Source: Terriglobia bacterium (GTDB lineage: Bacteria > Acidobacteriota > Terriglobia > Terriglobales > Acidobacteriaceae). From it: DNA of 64,000 nucleotides. A program made the translations under genes and the position numbers. Shown one piece after another: positions 6,929 through 16,121 of this stretch. The notes below the pieces were generated by a model. It saw only the letters and a list, made by a program, of their open reading frames with translations. It was not told the DNA's origin and searched no databases. The stretch is taken from contig JAIQFH010000010.1 in NCBI GenBank assembly GCA_020073385.1, positions 1-64,000 on the forward strand, read 5' to 3'. The stretch's first letter is position 1. Each line of letters opens with the position of its first letter.

Positions 6929-9787
6929 ATGATGCCCACACTCAGCGAGATGTTTCGACGCCTCTTCAACGCTGAGGAGCAGACGCGTGCCGCACGATCG
7001 GTAGAGTGCTTTGGCTGGTTGGACATGCTGCTGGGAAGCATAATCCTCGTCGCGCCTTACTGGACCGCGTGGCTGCTTCAAATGCCCGCACTTACGGACC
7101 AAGGCGCAAACTATCTGCGGCTCGTTGGACTGTTAGTCGGCGGATTGGGAATGTTATATGTGGTGGCCGGGCGCCTGAATGCGCAGGGTTTCATCTTCGC
7201 CTCCTTACTCGACCGGCCACTCGTGCCGGCGATCATGGCGGTTCTCTGGTACAAGGGAATCCTTCCCGGTCCTCTGGCACTCGCGTTCTCGGTGAGCGAC
7301 TTCGGCGGTTTTCTGTGGACTCTTTCAGCGTGGCGCGACGACTCGCGACTTGGCCCGGATCCAGACCATCCGCGTCTGGTCACTCGAATAGCTGCATGGT
7401 TCTTCGCTTTCGTGAGCGGCGTGGTTCGCAACGCACGCACCTTTCACCCGGATGGCAGAGTATTTCGCGGTACTGTGCGATCTCTGCAACCGGCGGACGA
7501 TAGCTTCGCGCGCGCAGCCGAACAGCTTGCGGGAGCGTCTCTCATGCGCATTGGCATGGGGGTGATGAAGAAGGGAGCTCCGGTTTGGCTAGCCGACCGG
7601 ATTCCTGATGCACCAAGCATCGCGACTCGCTTCTCCTCGTCCCCGCCCGACCATATCAGCCTGCATGGCCGCACAGACGATTGCCTGGACCTCTTGTGTA
7701 CCGCCGGTGGCAACCGCCTGTGGAAGCTGCTTGTGAACCTCGCTCTGGGCGGGCGGATGTACGGTCTTCACCAGTTCGATTACTTCAGCAACGTTTATTA
7801 CGCCGACGTGCCGTACAGGATCGACGATGGCAAGCGTGACGTGTGGATTCGTCTCGTCCCGGATGCGAAGACATCCGGCTCCCCGCAAGATGGTCCGGCG
7901 CGGGAAGATGGCCTCTCGAGAGCGGTCGCACGTCGTGCCGTGCTCCGGCTTGAAGTCCAGGAAGTGGGGGATGCGCGGGCACCCTTCGTCCCTATCACGG
8001 AGATCCGCTTTGAGGAGGAGATCCAGATCGATCAAGAAGCCCTGCATTTTGATCCTGTTGCCGGACGAGGCTTCGAACCCCATGGATTGCTGACTGAAGT
8101 TCGCAAAAAGGTCTACCCAGCCAGCGTTCAAAGCCGGGCCGCGAGTGCGTCAGAACGATCTCTTCGAGATCAAGAAGGTGTGGGCAAGAGGCTGGCACTG
8201 TACTTCGATGAAGGAACTCGGGCCACATCCACTGGAGGCTGGCGCCGTTGGGCCAAGGTCACTTGCTTGTCCGGAATCGCATTACTTGTGCTGCTCGTGA
8301 TTTACATGGCGGTACGTCTGACCCGTGATCGTCCTGTCGAATATGCGGATGATGTCCTCCACTTTGAGTATGGTTCGACGGGCGGCGAGCGGACGAACGG
8401 GATTCCGTATTGGCTCTGGGTCGCGCTCCCAGAACTCTTTCCCGAGTATCTACCCGACAAGACGCCGGGCCGCGGTTACTCATCGTTCGGTATGATTTAC
8501 GAGCCGGGCAAAGACCCACGCTACGACCTGCCAGTCGGCATGTCGATGCGCAATTTCCGCGGCATCGATGTTGTCTATCTCAACTGCGCCTCCTGTCACA
8601 CCGGAACAGTTCGCGACACGCCCGGGGCTGTCCCTCGCATTGTCCCGGGAATGCCCGCCCATACGTTTGATCTCGGTGCTTGGGGAAAATTCCTCACATC
8701 CATTCCTACAGACCAGAAGTTCACGCCGCAGCGCCTGCTCGATCAGATTAGCAAGATGCAGGACGATCCTCACCGCCGTGTGGACAAGCCAGACCTGATC
8801 AACAGACTGATATTCAAATACCTCGCGGTCTATCTCATGCGGGACCAACTGCTGATTCTGGGCCAGCGGCTCAGCTTCATTAATAAGGACAGTTGGGGGC
8901 CGGGGCGAGTGGATACATTTAACGCCCCAAAGGCGCTCCTCAACTTCCCGATGGAAAAGTACGCCGATCCTAAGGAGTTGATCGGTAACGTTGATTTCCC
9001 ATCGATCTGGTATCAGGGGCCGAGAAAGGGTATGCAACTGCATTGGGACGGGAATAATACGTCGGTCGATGAACGCAACTTGTCAGCCGCGTTCGGGACG
9101 GGTGCGTATCCTCCGACTCTGGACGTCGACCGCGTGCTGCGTACCGCAAAGTGGCTGGAGACCGCGAAGCCGCTACCGTATCCTTACCAAATTGATGGGC
9201 CACTGGCAGCGCACGGAAAAGAGATCTACAACGAGTATTGCGCCCGATGCCACGGCACCCAGGAGCCACCATTTCGTCACGACCCGCCACAACCGGACGA
9301 ACTGGTCGGCACCGTCGTACCGATCGATAAAATCGGCACGGATCGCTGGCGCCTTGACTCCTACACCTGGGTCCTGGCCGTTAACCAGAGTACGCTCTAC
9401 GCTGGTTATGAAAAGGATTGGGGTTTCGCACCGCCTTATCCGCAGCGCTTCAGCCACTTTCGCAAGCAGCCGGGCTATGCCAATTCTCCTCTTGACGGAA
9501 TCTGGCTGCGAGCGCCCTATCTGCACAATGGGTCGGTTCCGAATCTGTGGGAACTGCTCAAGCCCGAAAAAGAGCGAGTCGGATTCTTCTACCGAGGCAA
9601 TGACGTTTACGATCCCAAGAACGTTGGGTTCGTTTCCAATATTGCCGAGCAAGACGGCCACAAGTTCTTCCCCTTGAATACTCGGGACCCCGGCAACGGC
9701 AACGGAGGACATACAGGTCCGACGTATGGCACCGATCTGCCAAATGGCGAGAAATGGGCGCTCCTCGAATATTTGAAAACTTTTTGA
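6929..9787 (+). CDS. Membrane-anchored dihaem cytochrome c fused to a catalase-like region
   Basis: About 953 residues. I prefer the start at 6929 (GGGGAA 8 bases upstream); an in-frame ATG at 6860 has no such site. Residues ~20-150 form about four membrane helices. Residues ~165-440 begin ARTFHPDGRVFRGTV and recall the catalase-like fold (tentative). Another membrane helix lies at ~446-465. The exported domain has two haem c motifs, CASCH at 553-557 and CARCH at 771-775, and ends with APYLHNGSVPNLWELL...FYRGNDVYDP...VGF, a signature of dihaem cytochromes of the RoxA/di-haem peroxidase-like group. It heads a + strand operon of two more such cytochromes and a GMC oxidoreductase, so it probably passes electrons or oxidises a substrate outside the cytoplasm. 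The exact reaction is unknown. Confidence 0.78.
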   Translation: MMPTLSEMFRRLFNAEEQTRAARSVECFGWLDMLLGSIILVAPYWTAWLLQMPALTDQGANYLRLVGLLVGGLGMLYVVAGRLNAQGFIFASLLDRPLVPAIMAVLWYKGILPGPLALAFSVSDFGGFLWTLSAWRDDSRLGPDPDHPRLVTRIAAWFFAFVSGVVRNARTFHPDGRVFRGTVRSLQPADDSFARAAEQLAGASLMRIGMGVMKKGAPVWLADRIPDAPSIATRFSSSPPDHISLHGRTDDCLDLLCTAGGNRLWKLLVNLALGGRMYGLHQFDYFSNVYYADVPYRIDDGKRDVWIRLVPDAKTSGSPQDGPAREDGLSRAVARRAVLRLEVQEVGDARAPFVPITEIRFEEEIQIDQEALHFDPVAGRGFEPHGLLTEVRKKVYPASVQSRAASASERSLRDQEGVGKRLALYFDEGTRATSTGGWRRWAKVTCLSGIALLVLLVIYMAVRLTRDRPVEYADDVLHFEYGSTGGERTNGIPYWLWVALPELFPEYLPDKTPGRGYSSFGMIYEPGKDPRYDLPVGMSMRNFRGIDVVYLNCASCHTGTVRDTPGAVPRIVPGMPAHTFDLGAWGKFLTSIPTDQKFTPQRLLDQISKMQDDPHRRVDKPDLINRLIFKYLAVYLMRDQLLILGQRLSFINKDSWGPGRVDTFNAPKALLNFPMEKYADPKELIGNVDFPSIWYQGPRKGMQLHWDGNNTSVDERNLSAAFGTGAYPPTLDVDRVLRTAKWLETAKPLPYPYQIDGPLAAHGKEIYNEYCARCHGTQEPPFRHDPPQPDELVGTVVPIDKIGTDRWRLDSYTWVLAVNQSTLYAGYEKDWGFAPPYPQRFSHFRKQPGYANSPLDGIWLRAPYLHNGSVPNLWELLKPEKERVGFFYRGNDVYDPKNVGFVSNIAEQDGHKFFPLNTRDPGNGNGGHTGPTYGTDLPNGEKWALLEYLKTF

Positions 9788-9804
9788 CCTGAGCGGCGAT
9801 TCCT

Positions 9805-10980
9805 ATGAAAAGGCGCACAAAACGAAATGTCCTGATCGTCACTGTGGCGCTGCTGGTGATCGCCGGCATCAGCACATGGAGTCATCTAAGGCGGGAAATC
9901 CCTCAGCCGGGATGGATCACCGCCGACCAACGCAGTACCTTCCTGTATGGCTCAGTCGGAGCCGAACGCGATGCCGGAATACCCTACTGGATATTGCTGG
10001 CGCTGCCGCGCATGTTTCCCGAGTACATGCCGGGAAACGGTGGCTACGTGTCCTTGGGCCTCTCGTGGGAGGAGGGCAAGGAGATGCCGGCCGGCTTTTC
10101 CAAGAAGACAATCGGCTACGTTCGCGTAGCCGGCAACTGCGCTCTGTGCCACGCTGCTTCCTTCCGCACCGGGCCTGACCAGGGGCCCGAGGTTTTGCCC
10201 GCTGTTCCCGGCCGAGCCCCTGACGTTCAGGGATTGCTCACGTTTTTTCAGCAGTGTGCTCAAGACCCGCGCTTCAACGCCGGCGAGATGATGACCGAAA
10301 TCAACTCCGCGACTAAGCTACCTTTCATTGATAGCCTGCTCTACAGGTATGTTTTGATCCCTCGTACCCGGCGGAAACTTCTTAGCCAGGGTTTGGTGAT
10401 GATCGACTCAACTCTCCAGCAGCACAGTCGCGATCCGTACTCGGACGTTCCCTTCTCTACGCCTCAACTGAGAGGCCTCGCGCTCTGGATGAAAGGCATG
10501 AAAGTGCCGCCGTATCCGCTGGAGTGGGACCGCACTCTGGTGGAGGCTGGAAAGCCGCTGTTTGCCCAGCAATGCGGATCGTGCCACGCGCCCGATGGCA
10601 AGCAAAAGGGGACGGTGATTCCGATCGCTGAGATCGGCACCGATCGAGAGTTGGCCAACGCAAGAAACACCAGCGGCTACATTGCCGGGTCCCTGGATGG
10701 AATCTGGATGCGTGGGCCATACCTCCACAATGGTTCTGTTCCAACGGTGGGTGATCTGCTCAAGGCTCCCGCACAGCGGCCGGCAACTTTCTACCGTGGC
10801 AACAACCTGCTCAACACGCAGAGCCTTGGCTTTGTTTCGGATCTCCCACAGGAGAAAGGCCTTCACTTTGTCCTGTTCGATACGAGGCTGCCGGGGAAAG
10901 GCAACTCTGGACATCTGTATGGGACCGGACTCTCGGATCAGGACAAGAAGGCAATTCTCGAGTACCTGAAGACTCTGTGA
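9805..10980 (+). CDS. Dihaem c-type cytochrome, membrane-anchored
   Basis: A 391-residue paralogue of the C-terminal half of the preceding protein, 17 bases downstream of it. An N-terminal basic stretch plus hydrophobic helix (NVLIVTVALLVIAGISTW) anchors it in the membrane with the rest outside. The shared opening is FLYGSVGAERDAGIPYWILLALP, matching FEYGSTGGERTNGIPYWLWVALP in the first gene. Haem motifs are CALCH at 112-116 and CGSCH at 257-261. The end again has GPYLHNGSVPTVGDLL...TFYRGNNL...LGFVSDLP. It lacks the membrane-bundle and catalase-like parts. It probably works with the first cytochrome and the GMC oxidoreductase encoded next, as electron acceptor or as a RoxA-like oxygenase; I cannot decide between these. 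Confidence 0.82.
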   Translation: MKRRTKRNVLIVTVALLVIAGISTWSHLRREIPQPGWITADQRSTFLYGSVGAERDAGIPYWILLALPRMFPEYMPGNGGYVSLGLSWEEGKEMPAGFSKKTIGYVRVAGNCALCHAASFRTGPDQGPEVLPAVPGRAPDVQGLLTFFQQCAQDPRFNAGEMMTEINSATKLPFIDSLLYRYVLIPRTRRKLLSQGLVMIDSTLQQHSRDPYSDVPFSTPQLRGLALWMKGMKVPPYPLEWDRTLVEAGKPLFAQQCGSCHAPDGKQKGTVIPIAEIGTDRELANARNTSGYIAGSLDGIWMRGPYLHNGSVPTVGDLLKAPAQRPATFYRGNNLLNTQSLGFVSDLPQEKGLHFVLFDTRLPGKGNSGHLYGTGLSDQDKKAILEYLKTL

Positions 10981-11022
10981 ACTCCAGAGCCTGAAATACG
11001 CACGAAGGAAGAACGCTTAAGA

Positions 11023-12879
11023 ATGAGTTCCAAGATTCCCAACCAGCTCGACTGCGAATTTGTCGTTGTCGGCTCAGGGGCAGGTGGTGGCACCGTGGCG
11101 TCGCGCCTGGCTCAGGCTGGACGATCTGTCGTGCTGCTCGAGGCAGGAGGAGATCCTCGAAAACTCAAGGGTGGCGATCCGGTTCAGCCTGATGCCAACC
11201 GATTGCCGGCTGATTACGACGTTCCCGCGTTCCATGCCTTTGCTTCCGAAAACACCGCCATCAAATGGGATTTCTATGTTCGTCATTACTCTGATGACGA
11301 ACAGCAGCGACTGGATCCCAAGTACTGCGCGAAGCGGGATGGAGTTCTGTATCCGCGAGCCGGGACCCTCGGAGGATGCACGGCCCACAACGCACAGATA
11401 TTGATCTATCCACACAACTCAGATTGGAAATACATCGCTGATCTAACCCAGGATCCCAGTTGGCATCCGGACAAAATGCGGACCTACTTCGAGCGTCTGG
11501 AAAACTGCCACCACAGGCCCTTGCATCGCTGGCTTACCAAGATAGGATTCAATCCGTCCCGACATGGCTGGAAAGGATGGCTGCACACAGAAAAATCGAT
11601 CCCCATGGCTGCCCTCTTGGACAAGGACCTGTTCCAGACATTGACGGAGTTTATCGAAGAATCACTCGCGTCCTCCGGCGATGCGGTCGAACGCGTGGGC
11701 TGGTTTTTGGAAAGCTGGGGCGATCCCAATGACTGGCGTCTGGTGCGAAAGAACGCGAGGGGGTCGCGCTATACGCCCCTCACGACGCGAAATCACGCGC
11801 GTATGGGGTCTCGTGAGTTCGTTCTGGAATCCGCTCGCAGGCATCGCAATTTGAAAGTTGAACTGAACGCACTCGCCACAAAAGTTTTATTCGATGAGAG
11901 CAATCGCGCGGTCGGAGTGGAGTACCTCCACGGCGAGGGCCTTTACCGCGCTTCTTCCCGGTGCAACCTGGAACCGGGAGAACGAAGGCAAGTCCTCGCT
12001 TCCAAGGAAGTGATCCTATCGGGCGGAGCCTTCAACACTCCACAATTGCTGATGTTGTCCGGTATTGGCCCGCGCGAAGAATTGGAGCCTCTCGGAATCA
12101 AAGTCATCGTAGACCTTCCTGGGGTGGGCAAGAATCTACAGGACCGATATGAGATAGCCGTGGGCAATCGAATGAACTTCAAGCAATGGCATATCTACAA
12201 GGGGGTAAAGTTCTCTACGGAAGACCCGCAATTTCAACAGTGGAATCTATGTCGATCCGGGATTTATGCGACCAATGGGTCCGTTCTTTCTTTCTTGAGG
12301 CGATCTCCGGTGGCGGAGGAACCGCCGGATTTATTTTGCATGGCGTTGCTGGCCAACTTCCGTGGATATTCTCCGAACTATTCACAGCTGTTTGCCAAGG
12401 ATCTGAATTACCTTACGTGGGTTGTGCTCAAAGCGCATACGCGCAATCGAGCCGGCAGGGTTACATTGCGGTCTGCCGACCCTCGGGATATGCCCCACAT
12501 TAATTTTCATTACCTGGAAGAAGGTGGAGAGCAGGACCTGGAGGCTGTGCTTGATGGCATTAAGTTTGTGCGCGCTCTCACGTCCGAACTCAGGGAGCAA
12601 AAACTTATGTCGGAGGAATTTCCAGGAGATGATTTTCAAACTGACGAGGAATTGAAGACTTATATCCGGAATAATGCCTGGGGACATCATGCGTCTTGCA
12701 CCTGCGCAATCGGCCAAGACCGGGATGGAGTCCTGAGCAGTGATTTCTGCGTACATGGAACCAGCGGGCTTCGCGTGGTGGATGCCTCGGTCTTCCCGCG
12801 GATTCCAGGTGTCTTCATTGTGAGCGCGGTTTACATGATTGGCGAAAAGGCCGCCGACGTCATACTCAGCGGTCACTAA
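11023..12879 (+). CDS. GMC-family FAD-dependent oxidoreductase
   Basis: A 618-residue flavoenzyme. The N-terminal Rossmann motif (VVGSGAGGGTVASRLAQAGRSVVLLEAG, residues ~15-40) binds FAD. GGCTAHNAQI corresponds to the GMC signature 1 region, and SGGAFNTPQLLMLSGIG to signature 2. The C-terminus has WGHHASCTCAIG...GLRVVDASVFPRIPG, the usual GMC end with the active-site His. There is no signal peptide. GMC enzymes oxidise alcohols such as glucose, choline, long-chain or sterol alcohols. It sits between three dihaem cytochromes, which suggests that electrons from alcohol oxidation leave through c-type haems as in gluconate or alcohol dehydrogenase systems. The substrate cannot be named. Confidence 0.9.
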   Translation: MSSKIPNQLDCEFVVVGSGAGGGTVASRLAQAGRSVVLLEAGGDPRKLKGGDPVQPDANRLPADYDVPAFHAFASENTAIKWDFYVRHYSDDEQQRLDPKYCAKRDGVLYPRAGTLGGCTAHNAQILIYPHNSDWKYIADLTQDPSWHPDKMRTYFERLENCHHRPLHRWLTKIGFNPSRHGWKGWLHTEKSIPMAALLDKDLFQTLTEFIEESLASSGDAVERVGWFLESWGDPNDWRLVRKNARGSRYTPLTTRNHARMGSREFVLESARRHRNLKVELNALATKVLFDESNRAVGVEYLHGEGLYRASSRCNLEPGERRQVLASKEVILSGGAFNTPQLLMLSGIGPREELEPLGIKVIVDLPGVGKNLQDRYEIAVGNRMNFKQWHIYKGVKFSTEDPQFQQWNLCRSGIYATNGSVLSFLRRSPVAEEPPDLFCMALLANFRGYSPNYSQLFAKDLNYLTWVVLKAHTRNRAGRVTLRSADPRDMPHINFHYLEEGGEQDLEAVLDGIKFVRALTSELREQKLMSEEFPGDDFQTDEELKTYIRNNAWGHHASCTCAIGQDRDGVLSSDFCVHGTSGLRVVDASVFPRIPGVFIVSAVYMIGEKAADVILSGH

Positions 12880-12893
12880 GATTTCTGCAAGGC

Positions 12894-12914
12894 CCGAATG
12901 TCATTCACATTCGG
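12894..12914 (+). terminator. Small hairpin after the GMC gene
   Basis: CCGAATGT, a five-base loop CATTC, and ACATTCGG form a perfect 8-base-pair stem, 14 bases after the GMC stop. There is no T-run behind it, so it is a weak terminator, an RNA-stabilising element or an operator. The next gene is 94 bases further on, which fits partial separation of transcription. Confidence 0.35.
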
Positions 12915-13007
12915 CGGTGTCCCTGAAATCAAGTCGAAGACGAATTGACTCGCCGGCTCAGAACGCAAGTCTGTTCATCTGAGTCACAAATATAAGGAGT
13001 GCTAAGT

Positions 13008-13457
13008 ATGGCTTACGATGTGCCGCAACTATTGCAAATGTCCAATTCGGACTTGGATTCTCTTTTCTCCAAGAGTCCCGCGGGGGATATTCCAAATGGC
13101 CCAGCCAAAGGCACGGCAATCATCGCTTCTGGCACCAGTTACAGTCCGGAGATTGCAGAATTCATCAGCCTGTTCGTGTGGCAGGGTAAAACCTTTGACT
13201 CCCAGAAAGGAGTGTTGAGGAACCGGATTCTTCCGATCGGTCTCAACGCCATCATTGCCAAGGTCTATAAAGGCGCCAGTTGGCTGGATCAAAAAGAATG
13301 CGTTGTTCTTGACTATTCCGAAACCTCGCTGGTGGCACACTGGATTCGTGATGAAGTCCGGCTGATTCAGCCGAACTTCTATTTGGGGCGCGTTTATTGG
13401 GCGAACAAGCCGCTGATTCATTTTTGCCTCCAGTTTGGCGCCGCGGCTGGCTCGTAA
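13008..13457 (+). CDS. Small conserved-looking protein of unknown function in the cytochrome operon
   Basis: A 149-residue protein. The start at 13008 has TAAGGAG 8 bases upstream, better than the ATG at 12999. There is no signal peptide or long hydrophobic helix. It starts with an acidic amphipathic stretch (PQLLQMSNSDLDSLFSK), then alternates strand-like segments: GTAIIAS, SLFVWQGKTF, KVYKGASWLDQKECVVLDYS, WIRDEVRLI and NFYLGRVYW, suggesting a small beta barrel of lipocalin-like type. The pattern G.....L.....Y.G.SW.D....LDY in the middle looks conserved, but I do not recognise the family. It lies between the GMC oxidoreductase and the third cytochrome and is likely co-transcribed with the latter (69 bases apart). 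Confidence 0.7.
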   Translation: MAYDVPQLLQMSNSDLDSLFSKSPAGDIPNGPAKGTAIIASGTSYSPEIAEFISLFVWQGKTFDSQKGVLRNRILPIGLNAIIAKVYKGASWLDQKECVVLDYSETSLVAHWIRDEVRLIQPNFYLGRVYWANKPLIHFCLQFGAAAGS

Positions 13458-13526
13458 AGACCGTTCACAGGTTGGTGTGGGATCAGTTCAAGTTCGGGAA
13501 TCGCGTTGCAGGCAGGAGGAACCACT

Positions 13527-16022
13527 ATGGCTGGAAAACTGGCTCGGCGGCTGATCGTCATGGTTGCGTTACTGCTACTCGTGGGGGCTGGTGTCCTCAT
13601 CTACTGGTGGAGCGTGCCAAGGCCTGGGCACGTTAAAGACGAAGCGCTCTTAGCGGGCAGAGATGCTTCCAGTTTCCCCGCAGCGGATGAAGACGACTTC
13701 CACGACATGGACGGAGCTGTGGCTCTAAGCGCGGAGGAAATTAAAGGCCGCGACAACTGGATTGTATGGACGGCGGGCAACGACCGGCTCTGGGACAAAC
13801 TGATCTATGCCAGCGCCGGGGCGCTGGATTTCCTCAAAGTCCTGTCCTCGCACCCTGAATTGCGGAAGATCAACCCTGACTTCAGTCACGATCGCCGCTG
13901 GGAGTACCTTGGCCTGGTAAACGATCCCTGCTTTGAACAAGCTACCGGGCCCGATCCTGACAGATGGGGTCTTTGGCTCGACAAGCGACGTCCGAACTGC
14001 AAGCCGGACTCCTTCGAAAACGAAAAGAAGTATCCGGGAGTAAGAATCGGCTCGCGAGGCACCCAACTCAACGGAAAAGATTTCCCGGTCGGTTCTTACT
14101 ACGGTTACGAGACCGGCATCGTGGGGTTACGGCTCTTTCCCAACCCGGACTTCGACGAGAAGGCCGCCAAACGGTGGGATCCGGAGAGATACTACACCGA
14201 CCCCACTTACTACAATGACAAGAATCTAGTGCGGCCGTATCGCGTGGGGATGTCCTGCGGTTTTTGTCATGTTGGACCCAACCCGGTCAAACCTCCTGCG
14301 GATCCGAACCATCCGAAATGGGAGAACCTCAGTTCCAATGTTGGTGCACAGTATTTTTGGATTCAGAGAATCTTCTACTGGCATGGCGACGAAGACAATT
14401 TCGCGTGGCAACTCTTTCACACCTCCCGGCCGGGGAGCCTCGACACTTCTTTTGTCTCCACGGACAACATCAACAATCCCCGGACAATGAATGCAGTCTA
14501 CTTGTTGAAAGAGCGCCTGCAGCACTCGAAACGTTGGGGCCAGGAAACTCTCGCCGACGGTCAGAAGAACAACAAGCAGTTTAACGAGTATGTACCCAGC
14601 GGGTGGCTTACTGATTTCTACAAAACGCCTGATACAGTTTGGACGCCACGCGTTCTCAAGGATGGCTCCGATTCGGTGGGCGCTTTGGGAGCGCTGAACC
14701 GTGTCTATCTGAACATTGGTACCTTCAGTGAAGAGTGGCTGTTGCATTTTAACGCTCTGGTAGGTGGCAAGCCGATTTCTCCCATCGAGATATCCGTCGC
14801 GCGAAAGAACTCCGCCTATTTTGCCGCGACAGAAACGCAGACGCCCGCAACCGCACTGTTCTTCCTGAAAACCACAGGAGCACATCATCTGAAGGATGCT
14901 CCCGGCGGACCCGAGTACCTCGCCAAAGATGCAGGATTGGTCCCCCGCGGAAAAGAAGTGTTTGCCGAGCGTTGTGCGCGGTGTCATTCCAGCAAACTGC
15001 CTCAACCGCCGGTGCCCGGCCTCGATCCTTCGGGCTGTGCGGGAAAGGACTATCTGAACTGTTGGAACAAGTATTGGGAGTGGACCAAGACTTCGGATTT
15101 CAAAGAAAAGATGAAGAGCATTGTCACGGCTCCCGATTTCCTGGACGGCAACTATCTGTCCACCGAACTGAGGGTTCCGGTGACATTGCTGCAAACGAAT
15201 GCTTGCAGCCCGCTGGCCACGAATGCTCTCGGCGGGAACATCTGGGATAATTTCTCCTCCCAGTCGTATAAAGAGCTACCTTCCGTCGGAACCATTACCT
15301 GGTACCATCCCTACACGGGTGAGCCCAGGACTTATGTGATGCCCGCGGGCGGCCGGGGATACACGCGGCCTCCGTCGCTGGTCAGCCTGTGGTCAACCGC
15401 GCCCTTCCTGCTGAACAACAGCGTCGGCAAGTTTGACTACGACCCGTCTGTCGCCGGACGCTTGCGTTCATTCGAAGACTCGATTCACCAGATGCTATGG
15501 CCCGAATCGCGAGACAAAGACGAACTGCTCGGAGACAAGATTCCCGGCAAGATCGATCGCACGACGAAAACAAGTTACCTCAAGGTCTCGTACGGATATC
15601 TTCCTGACGCACTGCAACAACTCCGCGGTATCGCGCGCTTTTTCCCTTGGCTCATCGACGATCGCGACAAGATCATCAGGATCGGCCCGATTCCAAAAGG
15701 CACTCCGGTGGGGCTCCTCGCAAATATCAATCCGCTGCCGGAGAGTAACGATCCCGACGAGCGGTTGCAGCATGACAAGAAAATCCTGGATCTAGTGCTT
15801 AAGATCAGTGGCGACCTGCAGAAGCTTCCGCCCGGCGCAACGGATCATGATGCGGAAAAAGTGTTTGCCAATGTGGTCGAGCAGATGCTCGAACTCAGCA
15901 AGTGCCCTGACCTCATCGTGAATCGGGGTCACTATTTCGGGACGGATAAGTTCGGCGGCTCGGAAGCGGGTCTCACTGACGAAGACAAGCGCGCCTTGAT
16001 CGCTTTCCTAAAGAGATTCTAG
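13527..16022 (+). CDS. Large dihaem c-type cytochrome, membrane-anchored
   Basis: An 831-residue protein. I chose the start at 13527, with AGGAGGA 6 bases before it. One N-terminal membrane helix (LIVMVALLLLVGAGVLIYWW) anchors a periplasmic body. Haem motifs are CGFCH at 244-248 and CARCH at 483-487. Its C-terminal part has GRGYTRPPSLVSLWSTAPFLLNNSVGKF, a variant of the YLHNGSVP block of the two other cytochromes, so it is a more distant relative. It is longer than ordinary electron-carrier cytochromes, which suggests an enzymatic role (dioxygenase- or peroxidase-like) or a scaffold. It ends 99 bases before the membrane patatin gene. Family recognition is good; the reaction is unknown. Confidence 0.8.
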   Translation: MAGKLARRLIVMVALLLLVGAGVLIYWWSVPRPGHVKDEALLAGRDASSFPAADEDDFHDMDGAVALSAEEIKGRDNWIVWTAGNDRLWDKLIYASAGALDFLKVLSSHPELRKINPDFSHDRRWEYLGLVNDPCFEQATGPDPDRWGLWLDKRRPNCKPDSFENEKKYPGVRIGSRGTQLNGKDFPVGSYYGYETGIVGLRLFPNPDFDEKAAKRWDPERYYTDPTYYNDKNLVRPYRVGMSCGFCHVGPNPVKPPADPNHPKWENLSSNVGAQYFWIQRIFYWHGDEDNFAWQLFHTSRPGSLDTSFVSTDNINNPRTMNAVYLLKERLQHSKRWGQETLADGQKNNKQFNEYVPSGWLTDFYKTPDTVWTPRVLKDGSDSVGALGALNRVYLNIGTFSEEWLLHFNALVGGKPISPIEISVARKNSAYFAATETQTPATALFFLKTTGAHHLKDAPGGPEYLAKDAGLVPRGKEVFAERCARCHSSKLPQPPVPGLDPSGCAGKDYLNCWNKYWEWTKTSDFKEKMKSIVTAPDFLDGNYLSTELRVPVTLLQTNACSPLATNALGGNIWDNFSSQSYKELPSVGTITWYHPYTGEPRTYVMPAGGRGYTRPPSLVSLWSTAPFLLNNSVGKFDYDPSVAGRLRSFEDSIHQMLWPESRDKDELLGDKIPGKIDRTTKTSYLKVSYGYLPDALQQLRGIARFFPWLIDDRDKIIRIGPIPKGTPVGLLANINPLPESNDPDERLQHDKKILDLVLKISGDLQKLPPGATDHDAEKVFANVVEQMLELSKCPDLIVNRGHYFGTDKFGGSEAGLTDEDKRALIAFLKRF

Positions 16023-16121
16023 ATGGGAGCGGACTCGCGCTCTAAGAGACACAAGAAGACACTCCACGGAACTGGGGCATAACCACATTTGTGAGACTCG
16101 GGCTCACATCGGGAGGTTGCG

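Noticed and set aside
14226-15194. A 322-codon open frame on the - strand
   Set aside because: Antisense to the third cytochrome, which has both haem motifs in frame; GC-rich third positions create such frames.
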